Shown: positions 1 through 6,873, counted from the first letter of the stretch. The stretch is DNA of 8,988 bases from Pseudoselenomonas ruminantium (GCA_002448495.1 DJYL01000010.1:4606-13593), one strand, 5' to 3'. Notes: generated from the sequence alone by a model not told the origin. Program-made: numbers and translations.

Positions 1-641
1 CCCAAAATAATCAGAGCCACAGGCGTAGTAGCCGCTGCCACCTGCCCAATCCCCTTCAGCACGGATTTAGGCAAGGGGAAATCAATCAGGCGCAAAATCA
101 CCGCTACGATGGCCCCCATAATCATGGGATTTTTCAGAACGCCCCGCAGAATCGGCCACAGAGCAAACCGGCCGCCCCGAAAAGTTTCCAGTACAAATAC
201 GGCCAGCACATTATAAATCGGTACAATCACGGCAATCATCATCGAGGGAATAGCCAATGCCGAATCGCCAAAGATATTGCCGACAATGGGAATGCCGAAC
301 AGCACGAAATTGCTGCGGAAAACCGCCTGAATCATGGCTCCCCGATGGCGGTCATCCTTGTCAAAAAAGCACACCAGTCCTGCGCTTACCACACAGACCA
401 GCAAAACGCCCAAGCCCCCAAACAGCATCAGATACGGACGCACCGTATGCGCCAAATCCGTGGTGTAAATGTTATAAAACATCATACAGAAAAAGAACAA
501 GGTAAAGACCATCCGATTGGTATGGGCAAGCTCCGAATCCGTCATCAACTTGAGCCGTTTAATAATCAGTCCCATAACCAGCAGGGTAAACAGCGGCACA
601 ACCGCCCCCACAGCTACCCAAAAATTATTCATCATATCCAT
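1..641 (-). CDS. AEC-family (auxin efflux carrier) permease, N-terminal part, cut by window edge
   Basis: Partial gene: 213 codons are visible and the frame runs off the left edge. Reading from the ATG at 641 gives MDMMNNFWVAVGAVVPLFTL, then successive hydrophobic segments at about residues 7-28, 44-58, 70-92, 104-122, 130-152 and 172-186. Family-like signatures are RSNFVLFGIPIVGN (109-122) and NPMIMGAIVAVILR (171-184), which match the conserved blocks of AEC carriers. These are inner-membrane secondary transporters, often annotated as malate or other organic-acid permeases; the substrate cannot be read from sequence. GGTGG (651-655) sits 9 nt before the ATG at 641. Two in-frame ATGs follow at 635 and 632, so the exact start is uncertain by three codons. 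The start lies 6 nt after the stop of the upstream trkH-like gene, so co-transcription and translational coupling are likely. The family call is firm; the link to potassium uptake is only positional. Confidence 0.85.
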   Translation of the reverse strand, partial: MDMMNNFWVAVGAVVPLFTLLVMGLIIKRLKLMTDSELAHTNRMVFTLFFFCMMFYNIYTTDLAHTVRPYLMLFGGLGVLLVCVVSAGLVCFFDKDDRHRGAMIQAVFRSNFVLFGIPIVGNIFGDSALAIPSMMIAVIVPIYNVLAVFVLETFRGGRFALWPILRGVLKNPMIMGAIVAVILRLIDFPLPKSVLKGIGQVAAATTPVALIIL

Positions 642-647
642 CTAAAC

Positions 648-2099
648 TTACCACCGATTTCCTTTCTGCCAAAAATCCGGCGTCAACATGACGAGCAGGG
701 TAAACATTTCCAAACGCCCCAGCAGCATGGAAATGCACAGAATGCTTTTGCTGAACACTGAAAGCCCCGCATAAGTGCAGGTTGCCCCGGCAATCCCGAA
801 GGCGGGGCCGATATTGCCCATCGTCGATACACTAAGCCCCAAGGCATCAAAAACCGTTATCCCATCCAACGTCAACAGGAATGTCCATAGGGCAATAAAA
901 AAGATAAACAGGAAGAAGAACTGCCCCACCCGCAACAGCGTTTCCTCACTGACCGGCGAGCCGTTGAGCCGCACTTCCACCACCCGCCGCGGTGAAAGTT
1001 TCTGATGCACCACTGCCCAGGCATTTTTGAGGAGCAAAAGCACCCTCACAACTTTCAGCCCGCTGGCCGTTGAGCCGGCACACCCGCCGCACAACATGAG
1101 CAGGAGGATTATCCCCTTGCTGAAGGGCGGCCACTGCTCAAAATCCGCCGATACAAAACCGGTCGTGGACAGCGACCCCACCTGAAAAGCCGCATAGCGC
1201 AAAGCATCCCCCGCATCAAAGGGCATTGTCGCAATAAGGTTGAGAAAAATCAACAAAATCGCTATTCCCAAAATCCACAGATACGCCTTAAACTCCGAAT
1301 TGCGCTTAATCACGCCCGGCCCCTTTTGCCAGATGCGGTAATAGAGGCCGAAGTTGCCGCCCGCCAAAATCATAAAGAAGGTCATGCACCACTCAAAAGC
1401 CGGACTGTCGAAATGCATAGCACTTTCATCATAAGTGGAGAACCCGCCTGCGCCAATGGTGCTCATGGCATGGGTAAGCGCCTCGTAAAAGGTCAGCCCG
1501 CAAAGCATATAGACGGCTGTTGCAATAAAAGTAAACAACAGATATATCTTAAACAACACCTTGGTCATGTCCCGCAAACGAGGCAACACCCGTTCTTCTG
1601 TGGGGCCGGTGGTTTCCGCATTGTACATCAGAACGGTACTCTGTCCCGTCTGCGGCAGCAAGGCAATAAAAATCACGATAATGCCCAAGCCCCCAAACCA
1701 ATGCGTCATCATGCGCCAAAAGAGAATACTTGAGGGCAGCCCCGTAAGGCTGTTAAACACCGTAGCCCCGGTGCCCGTGAAGCCTGAAATGCTTTCAAAC
1801 ACAGCATCCAAGGCATTCAAATAACCGCCGCACACATAGGGAAGCATTCCCAGTCCCGTAGCCAGAGCCCAGCCAAAGCCGGTAATAGCCAGCCCTTCCC
1901 GCATGGATAAATCCTTTTCCCGCTTACGCCCATTAGCCTGCAATACCAGCCCCACGGAAGCACTAAGCCCCAAGGCAACGGCAAAGCCGGGAACACTGGA
2001 CTCCAAATTACCTATCGCGATAGCAAAGGGAATAAACATGGTGATGGTTTCTGCCATCACCAGCCGCCCCAATACATAATAAATGATGCGTACATCCAT
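648..2099 (-). CDS. trkH: Trk-type potassium uptake protein, TrkH family (copy 1, canonical pore)
   Basis: 483-residue polytopic membrane protein of usual TrkH length. Four pore-loop repeats are visible: TGTGA (108-112), STIGAGGFST (213-222), STTGFVSADF (311-320) and STMGNIGPAFG (425-435). Each carries the glycine that lines the potassium selectivity filter in this family. The signature after the third pore loop, GGCAGSTASGLKVVR (338-352), is close to the usual GGCxGSTAGGxKxxR, with Ser346 where glycine is common. TrkH proteins form dimers in the cytoplasmic membrane and conduct K+ (or K+/Na+) under control of a cytosolic TrkA ring. GAGGTGG (2107-2113) lies 7 nt before the ATG. The gene starts 4 nt after the stop of the second TrkH homologue, so the two are almost certainly translated from one message. 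Together with trkA upstream it makes a complete Trk system. The family call is firm; K+ versus Na+ coupling is not determined. Confidence 0.95.
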   Translation of the reverse strand: MDVRIIYYVLGRLVMAETITMFIPFAIAIGNLESSVPGFAVALGLSASVGLVLQANGRKREKDLSMREGLAITGFGWALATGLGMLPYVCGGYLNALDAVFESISGFTGTGATVFNSLTGLPSSILFWRMMTHWFGGLGIIVIFIALLPQTGQSTVLMYNAETTGPTEERVLPRLRDMTKVLFKIYLLFTFIATAVYMLCGLTFYEALTHAMSTIGAGGFSTYDESAMHFDSPAFEWCMTFFMILAGGNFGLYYRIWQKGPGVIKRNSEFKAYLWILGIAILLIFLNLIATMPFDAGDALRYAAFQVGSLSTTGFVSADFEQWPPFSKGIILLLMLCGGCAGSTASGLKVVRVLLLLKNAWAVVHQKLSPRRVVEVRLNGSPVSEETLLRVGQFFFLFIFFIALWTFLLTLDGITVFDALGLSVSTMGNIGPAFGIAGATCTYAGLSVFSKSILCISMLLGRLEMFTLLVMLTPDFWQKGNRW

Positions 2100-2103
2100 T
2101 CCC

Positions 2104-3576
2104 TTACCACCTCTTTTGCATACTGCGCCGCCCCATGTCCAAAAGTACGAGGAAGGAAAAAATCTCCACCCGGCCCAGAATCATCAGCAAGGTGCAAACC
2201 ACCTTGGCCCAATCCGGTAAAATATGCAGATTGGACAAGCCAAAGAGGGCACTGGAGGCGCCGGTACTCGTAAGGCAGCCTGCCGCCAAGCCCAAGGCCT
2301 GGATAATGCTGATTCCCGACAGGGAAAGGATAAGCGCAAAGACAATAAACACCAGCATATAAAGGAAGAAAAAGGCCATAATCCGCCCAACGATTTTATC
2401 GGGTACAGGCAGACCATCAATTTTTACCGCTATCACCATCCGCGGGTGCAAGGTGCGGCGCAGTTCAGCCCAGGAAAGGCGAAACAATACCAGCAGGCGC
2501 ATGATTTTCAAGCCGCCGGTCGCCGAACCGATACAGCCCCCCACAAAAACCAACAGAAACAGCACATAGCGGTCAAATGATGACCACAGCCAAAACGGTG
2601 CCGCGACAAACCCATTGGTCGAGATAAACGACATCGTATGAAAATAGCCATAACGCAGGCTGGACAGCCAATCATATTCCCCTGTCCAGTAAAGATGCCC
2701 GCTGAGCAGTGCCCCCACGCTCAGGATAGCCGCCAAAAAAATCTGTATCTCTGTATCACGCAAAAGCATAAGCAGCCGTTGCCTGTTCCAGGCCTTCCAG
2801 ACCAGCAACAGACTAAAACTCGAAAGCAGCATCACCACAAAGGCCGCCAGTTCCAAAGCAGGATTATCGTAATAAATAAAGGCATAGGAGGACGTACCGC
2901 CGCTTGAGGATATCGTCACCATCGCCCGCAACATGGCCTCAAACGGATTGAGTCCAGCCAGATAATAGACCACTGCCGCCAATACCGTTATACAACCGTA
3001 TACCGTTGTCCCCTGCCGGGCAGACTGCGCCATTTTATTCCATACGGGACTGAAGAAAATCGACTGGCGTGCCGACAAGGTTATGCCAAAACAGCCGCTG
3101 ACCTGCGGCAATACCGTCACCATTGTCACCACAAACGTCAAACCGCCCAGCCAGCTCATGATGCTGTGCCACAAAAGAAGGGTACGCGGCAGTTCCAGCC
3201 GGTCATACGGCAGACAGGACAATCCCGTTGTCGTCAGCGAGGACATGGCCTCAAAATAAGCGGCCGCAAAACTGGGGAAAATGCCGGAAATCGCATAGGG
3301 CATAAGGCCGATAACGCCCATCAGCAGCCATACAAAGGTCATGAAAAACACGCCCTCTCTTATGGTCAACTGATGCCCGCGCCCTTCCCGCGAACCAAAT
3401 TCCACCATCTTGCGTCCCAAACCATAGGCAAAGACCGCAGGCAGAACAAAAAGCCACGCCTCTGCCTCCTGCCAGATAAACGCGGCCAAAAAGGGCACCA
3501 TAAGTGCCCCTGCCATCAGTATTGACATCTGCCCCATCAGGAGCCAAAAGAGTTCCAGCCCTTTTTCCTTTTCCAT
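2104..3576 (-). CDS. TrkH-family potassium transporter subunit (copy 2, divergent pore)
   Basis: 490-residue membrane protein with the same architecture as the gene immediately downstream: pore loops at TTTGLS (115-120), SSSGGTSS (223-230), STNGFVAA (319-326) and STGASSALFG (437-446), and the post-P3 signature GGCIGSATGGLKIMR (346-360). All four filter glycines appear to be kept. P2 has Thr where Phe is usual and lacks the following Asp, and P4 has Ala-Ser-Ser-Ala in place of the conserved Asn-Ile-Gly-Pro. This is therefore a diverged paralogue, not a recent duplicate. It could form its own channel, pair with the canonical copy, or differ in ion preference. An in-frame TAA three codons upstream makes ATG 3576 the first possible start, but the nearest Shine-Dalgarno (AGGGAG) ends 16 nt before it, which is unusually far. 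ATG 3537 (Met14) is an alternative but would cut into the first membrane helix. Confidence 0.92.
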   Translation of the reverse strand: MEKEKGLELFWLLMGQMSILMAGALMVPFLAAFIWQEAEAWLFVLPAVFAYGLGRKMVEFGSREGRGHQLTIREGVFFMTFVWLLMGVIGLMPYAISGIFPSFAAAYFEAMSSLTTTGLSCLPYDRLELPRTLLLWHSIMSWLGGLTFVVTMVTVLPQVSGCFGITLSARQSIFFSPVWNKMAQSARQGTTVYGCITVLAAVVYYLAGLNPFEAMLRAMVTISSSGGTSSYAFIYYDNPALELAAFVVMLLSSFSLLLVWKAWNRQRLLMLLRDTEIQIFLAAILSVGALLSGHLYWTGEYDWLSSLRYGYFHTMSFISTNGFVAAPFWLWSSFDRYVLFLLVFVGGCIGSATGGLKIMRLLVLFRLSWAELRRTLHPRMVIAVKIDGLPVPDKIVGRIMAFFFLYMLVFIVFALILSLSGISIIQALGLAAGCLTSTGASSALFGLSNLHILPDWAKVVCTLLMILGRVEIFSFLVLLDMGRRSMQKRW

Positions 3577-3622
3577 GCTGTTTTACCATTGACTCCCTTC
3601 AGCAAATAGATAAACCTTGCCC

Positions 3623-4783
3623 TTACAACGCCTTAATTTTTTCCGTAATCGCCTGCAAATCCTCTGCCCCCGGCACATTGGCCAGACGGATTTTATCGAG
3701 GATGATTTCACAGCCGCAGGCCTTTAATTCTTCTTCTACCAGTCCGATGCTCTGACCGCCCCAACCATAGGAACCAAAGGCAAACGCCTTTTTTCCTTTG
3801 GGTGCCAGTCCCTTCAAATAACACAGGAATCCGGCAATCGTCGGCATCATCTGATTATTGATGGTCGGCGAACCCACTGCCAGATATTTTGCCGTCAGAA
3901 TGTCCGTGACGATATCCGACAGGTGATTTTCCTTGATATCATAGAAGCTTACTGGTATTCCCTTCTGCGCAAAGCCTTCGGCTACAGCTCCGGCCATGCT
4001 TTCCGTGGAATGCCACATGCTGTCAAAGACCACTACAGCCCGTTCCTCGGCCTCATTTGCCGACCACTTTTCATACCTATCCATAATATCCTTGATATGC
4101 TTGCGCCAGATTACGCCATGGCCTGTGGCAATCATATTGATTTCCAGACCGCTTAACGCCTTAAGTGCCGTCTGTGCCTGTCTGCCGTAGAGCATCAAGA
4201 TATTGGCATAGTATTTCTGACATTCAAACATCAGTGTACCAAAATCCACTTCATCATCAAAACGGCTGCTGGACGCTAAGTGCTCACCAAAGGCATCATT
4301 GGAGAACAGGATTTTTTCTTCCGGGCAATAAGTAACCATGCTGTCCGGCCAATGCAGCATAGGCGTGGGCACAAACTGCAAAGTCCGCTTGCCGATGCTC
4401 AGACTGTCCCCGGCCTTTACCCCCTGATAAGAAAGCTCACCATAATGTCCCTTCAGCCCCTTCTCTCCGTTGGGCAGGCTGGTGATTACCTTTGCCTTGG
4501 GGGCATGTTCCAGCATAAAGGGAATAGCTCCGGAATGATCAGGTTCCACATGGCTGGAAATAATATAGTCAATTTTTGCCGGGTCGATGACCGACTTAAT
4601 CCGCGCCAGCAGTTCCGGCGCAAAAGCAGCCTTGACCGTGTCGATAAGCGTGATTTTATCATCAATAATCAAGTAAGCATTATAGGTCGTTCCCCTGCCT
4701 GTTTGATAGCCATGAAAGCTGCGCATAGACCAATCAATCGCCCCTACCCAGTAAATTCCCTGTCTGATTTCCACTGCCTTCAT
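3623..4783 (-). CDS. fprA: Flavodiiron protein (FprA / A-type flavoprotein), O2 or NO reductase
   Basis: 386-residue cytoplasmic flavodiiron protein. The N-terminal metallo-beta-lactamase-like half carries the diiron ligands: H78-x-E80-x-D82-H83 in SSHVEPDHSG, H144 in MLHWPDS, D163 in NDAFG and H222 in TGHGV. The C-terminal flavodoxin half (about 247-386) carries FMN-binding loops at DSMWHSTESMA (254-264), GSPTINNQM (304-312) and GSYGWGG (337-343). There is no C-terminal rubredoxin or flavin-reductase extension, so electrons must come from a separate donor. Family members reduce O2 to water and/or NO to N2O in anaerobes, protecting them from oxidative or nitrosative stress. The start at 4783 is chosen because AAAAGGAG (4792-4799) lies 8 nt upstream and because FprA proteins typically begin near this MKAVEI; an in-frame ATG at 4813 would add ten residues with a poorer site. 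It lies 66 nt after trkA and 46 nt before a trkH gene, with no terminator between. Confidence 0.95.
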   Translation of the reverse strand: MKAVEIRQGIYWVGAIDWSMRSFHGYQTGRGTTYNAYLIIDDKITLIDTVKAAFAPELLARIKSVIDPAKIDYIISSHVEPDHSGAIPFMLEHAPKAKVITSLPNGEKGLKGHYGELSYQGVKAGDSLSIGKRTLQFVPTPMLHWPDSMVTYCPEEKILFSNDAFGEHLASSSRFDDEVDFGTLMFECQKYYANILMLYGRQAQTALKALSGLEINMIATGHGVIWRKHIKDIMDRYEKWSANEAEERAVVVFDSMWHSTESMAGAVAEGFAQKGIPVSFYDIKENHLSDIVTDILTAKYLAVGSPTINNQMMPTIAGFLCYLKGLAPKGKKAFAFGSYGWGGQSIGLVEEELKACGCEIILDKIRLANVPGAEDLQAITEKIKAL

Positions 4784-4791
4784 AAACCTCG

Positions 4792-4799
4792 CTCCTTTT
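4792..4799 (-). promoter_or_regulatory. Ribosome binding site that sets the fprA start
   Basis: AAAAGGAG on the minus strand, 8 nt upstream of ATG 4783. It favours this start over the in-frame ATG at 4813, whose nearest purine stretch (AAGGAAA) is weaker and farther away. Confidence 0.8.
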
Positions 4800-4849
4800 C
4801 TCACTGATTTCATATATTCGCTTATTTCCTTATTTCGGCAAAATACGGT

Positions 4850-6202
4850 TTATTCCTTCCCCTTAAAATACTTGATAACCTGCTGGGAATACTTGGTTTG
4901 AATAAACAGGATTGTACTGTCGCCGGGCATCAATACCGTATGCCCGTTAGGAATGCCGGCCTCGCCATTGCGCACATAGGCACATACCAGACATTCTCTG
5001 GGCAGTTTGACATCCATAAGTTTTTTCCCGGCCACAGGCGCCCCTTCCTGCACGATAACTTCCACGGCTTCGGCCTTGGCGCCTTCTAAGAGGGACACCG
5101 ACACCACGCCGCCGCGGCGGGCAAAGGCGAGCACTTCACTAGCAGACAGCAGCCTTGCCGACAGAACGATATCCACACCCACCTTTTCCATCAATTCCAC
5201 ATATTCGTTGCGCGACACGCGGACAACGGTCTTGGTCTTATTGCCGGAAAGATGGCGTGCCAACAATGCCAACATGAGGTTTAGCTTATCATCTTCCGTC
5301 AGGCATACCACCACATCGGCATGGGCCACATCTTCCTCTACCAGCAGGTCAATATCCGTACCATCACCACATACTGCAATACCGTGATTCAACATACCCG
5401 CCATAAGCTGGCAGCGTTCCCGGTCAAGGTCAATGACCTTCACCCGGACATTCTGCGCATCCAGTTGCTGCGCCAAAGCGCGTCCGGCCCGCCCGGCACC
5501 GATAATCAGCACGCGATGCAATTTGCGCGCATCACGACGCACGAGTTTTTGGCTGAACTTCTCAATTTCCTCGGGTATACCGATAAAATACGCATTGTCC
5601 TGCGACTGAAAACTGTCATCGCCATGCGGGATAATCATGCGGTGATCGCGGAAAATCATGCCGGCCAGCACTCCCTGCGGAAGCTGAATATCTTTCAAGG
5701 GAATACCGACCAAGGGGGATTTGCGATGGATTTTTGTTTCAAACAGGCGGATTTTCCCATGGGCAAAATCTTCCACATCAAGTGCCGCCGGTGTCATGAG
5801 AATACGATTGATTTCGTTGGCCGTAATGAGTTCCGGGTTCAGCATCAAATCAATATCAAAATTCTGTTTGAGATAATCCTTGGCCTCCGACATAAACTTC
5901 ATATCCCGAATGCGGGCAATCGTATGCTTTATGCCATGCTTCTTGGCCAGCACGCAGGCCACCATGTTTACTTCGTCACTAGCCGTCACGGCGATGAGGA
6001 TATCCGCATCCCGCACATCCGGGTCGTCCATGGTAATGGGGCTGGCACCATTGGCCGCAATGGTCAGGACATCCAACGTATTCTTAGCCGCCTCCAGCTG
6101 GCTCTCGTCCTTATCAATAACCACCACATCAAACTGTTCCTTGGACAGAAGCTCGGCGATGCTGTAGCCCAGCTTGCCTGCGCCCACCACAATAATACGC
6201 AA
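4850..6202 (-). CDS. trkA: Trk potassium uptake regulatory protein TrkA, TTG start
   Basis: 450-residue cytosolic regulatory subunit that binds nucleotides (NADH/NAD+, ATP/ADP in studied homologues) and gates TrkH. Two tandem RCK units are visible. The first has the Rossmann motif GAGKLG (7-12), the acidic residue D30 in VVVIDKDE and a TrkA_C domain at about 138-218. The second has GAGRAG (235-240), D258 in VKVIDLDRE and a TrkA_C domain at about 366-446. Length matches the usual ~450-460 residues. The open frame extends to an ATG at 6277, but those 25 extra residues (rich in Arg, Lys and Gln) do not belong to the family. TTG 6202 gives MRIIVVGAGKLG, has GGGAGGG 8 nt upstream, and is preceded by a TATAAT promoter element that lies inside the longer frame. 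It is the first gene of the putative trk unit and the only TrkA in the window for two TrkH subunits. Confidence 0.95.
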   Translation of the reverse strand: MRIIVVGAGKLGYSIAELLSKEQFDVVVIDKDESQLEAAKNTLDVLTIAANGASPITMDDPDVRDADILIAVTASDEVNMVACVLAKKHGIKHTIARIRDMKFMSEAKDYLKQNFDIDLMLNPELITANEINRILMTPAALDVEDFAHGKIRLFETKIHRKSPLVGIPLKDIQLPQGVLAGMIFRDHRMIIPHGDDSFQSQDNAYFIGIPEEIEKFSQKLVRRDARKLHRVLIIGAGRAGRALAQQLDAQNVRVKVIDLDRERCQLMAGMLNHGIAVCGDGTDIDLLVEEDVAHADVVVCLTEDDKLNLMLALLARHLSGNKTKTVVRVSRNEYVELMEKVGVDIVLSARLLSASEVLAFARRGGVVSVSLLEGAKAEAVEVIVQEGAPVAGKKLMDVKLPRECLVCAYVRNGEAGIPNGHTVLMPGDSTILFIQTKYSQQVIKYFKGKE

Positions 6203-6210
6203 AATATCGT

Positions 6211-6217
6211 CCCTCCC
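6211..6217 (-). promoter_or_regulatory. Ribosome binding site for the TTG start of trkA
   Basis: GGGAGGG on the minus strand with an 8-nt spacer to TTG 6202. The alternative ATG at 6277 has no purine-rich site ahead of it, so this site decides the start. Confidence 0.8.
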
Positions 6218-6247
6218 TGCAGCCGTCTGCAAAATTTCTTTTCTTCC

Positions 6248-6277
6248 ATTATAACGCCGTTGTTGCCGTTTTGCCAT
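6248..6277 (-). promoter_or_regulatory. Candidate sigma-A promoter for the trk unit
   Basis: Minus strand: a perfect -10 TATAAT at 6253-6248, with a modest -35 (ATGGCA, 4 of 6 matches, 18-nt spacer, 6277-6272; or TGGCAA with 17 nt). It predicts transcription starting near 6241 and a ~39-nt leader ahead of TTG 6202. A second, weaker pair lies upstream: TTGTTA (6353-6348), 18 nt, CATAAT (6329-6324). Confidence 0.55.
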
Positions 6278-6475
6278 AGTCAGGCATTCACATAATCATG
6301 ACAAATACATTTACTAAAAGATAATTATGCTCATTTATATGACCAGCTAACAAAAAAACCTGCATAAAACGCCAAAAACCATCAAAAACGGGCGAGATTT
6401 TTATGTAAATGTTTTCTACTGGGAATAATTCCACAAGAATTAGGACTTTTGGCTAATAATGGTAACTTTTGCTAC
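6254..6475. other. AT-rich divergent intergenic region (about 220 bp)
   Basis: No credible gene was seen in this stretch. It separates the minus-strand trk promoter from the plus-strand promoter at 6476. Notable elements are a weak second minus-strand promoter candidate (6324-6353), a degenerate catabolite-responsive-element-like site TGTAAATGTTTTCT (6404-6417, 12 of 14 to TGWAANCGNTNWCA on the plus strand) and an 11-bp palindrome GGAATAATTCC (6422-6432). Either of the last two could bind a regulator, but neither is proven. No tRNA, repeat array or insertion sequence end was recognised. Confidence 0.5.
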
Positions 6476-6504
6476 TTCACAAGTCCTCCATCTTAGTGTA
6501 TACT
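6476..6504 (+). promoter_or_regulatory. Near-consensus sigma-A promoter for the small plus-strand gene
   Basis: -35 TTCACA (6476-6481, 5 of 6 matches to TTGACA), a 17-nt spacer, and -10 TATACT (6499-6504, 5 of 6 matches to TATAAT). Transcription would start near 6511 and leave a leader of about 120 nt before the ATG at 6633. Confidence 0.75.
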
Positions 6505-6510
6505 GTATAT

Positions 6511-6632
6511 CGAGTTGTTAAGGATACTCTATTTCCTTTGCTTCGCTAACAACAAGAGAGCTTTGGCTGCCATCCCTGATAATCCCCATTAGGCGGCTGA
6601 AGCGGTGTTTTATTTGTTGGAGGTGTTTCCCC
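6511..6632 (+). promoter_or_regulatory. Structured 5' leader candidate upstream of the 78-codon gene
   Basis: Two consecutive potential stem-loops lie between the predicted start of transcription and the ATG. The first pairs GTTGTTA (6514-6520) with TAACAAC (6547-6553). An alternative inner pairing AAGGA/TCCTT lies within its loop. The second is a 12-bp stem, GCTTTGGCTGCC (6560-6571) with GGCGGCTGAAGC (6592-6603), three of its pairs being G-U, around a 20-nt loop. No T-tract follows either, so it is not an intrinsic terminator. The ribosome binding site GGAGGT (6619-6624) is free of the 12-bp stem. I could not match it to a riboswitch class that I know. It may be a regulatory leader, a mRNA-stability element or a processed small RNA. 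Confidence 0.45.
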
Positions 6633-6869
6633 ATGATAGTCGATGACGTCCGCGTTATCATCGAGAACGGAACATTTTCAGCGGAGGATGCGCAGTATTA
6701 TATCAATCGCATTAAGAAGACCTCTAAACATTCCCTGAAAAAGGTTATCTTCAATCGCACTGATGCGTATCTTGATATTCGTTATTCGTTTGAGTCAATC
6801 CCCTTCGACCGAATTCGACGAATCTCCCTGAAAAAAGAAACGTTCGCAGATCGCGCAGTAAACAACTGA
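6633..6869 (+). CDS. Small conserved-looking hypothetical protein, 78 residues
   Basis: Not recognised with confidence. The gene is well supported by its own near-consensus promoter, GGAGGT 8 nt before the ATG, and a terminator after the stop. The product begins MIVDDVRVIIENGTFSAEDA and is charged, soluble and without a signal peptide or membrane segment. The N-terminal third is acidic (DD, E, E, D) and looks helical; the remainder is rich in Lys and Arg (RIKKTSKHSLKKV, then FDRIRRISLKK at about 59-69), so the protein is net basic. The FDRIRRI stretch is faintly similar to a motif I associate with small proteins annotated as NrdD-like (anaerobic ribonucleotide reductase), but the expected GYL continuation and any Cys pairs are missing, so I do not assign that function. 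It stands alone on its strand between two minus-strand units. Confidence 0.75.
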   Translation: MIVDDVRVIIENGTFSAEDAQYYINRIKKTSKHSLKKVIFNRTDAYLDIRYSFESIPFDRIRRISLKKETFADRAVNN

Positions 6870-6873
6870 CGTG

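Noticed and set aside
257..761. Short plus-strand frames across the AEC and trkH 3' region
   Set aside because: They are antisense to genes with clear family motifs and lack expression signals.
3251..3589. 112-codon minus-strand frame starting at ATG 3589, overlapping the TrkH copy 2 start
   Set aside because: The ribosome site is only 3 nt from its ATG, the product has no recognisable features, and it lies in another frame of a strong TrkH gene.
6203..6277. N-terminal 25-residue extension of TrkA from ATG 6277
   Set aside because: It has no ribosome site, contains the putative -10 element, and the Arg/Gln-rich sequence is not part of TrkA proteins.
5321..6295. 324-codon plus-strand open frame opposite trkA
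   Set aside because: It is antisense to a clear TrkA gene, has no ribosome site or domain, and its composition is typical of a reverse-strand shadow.
6560..6632. Riboswitch-like pseudoknot between the 20-nt loop and the ribosome binding site
   Set aside because: I looked for pairing between the CCATCCC/TCCCC loop segments and GGAGGTG. Only three to four consecutive pairs can form, too few to support a claim.
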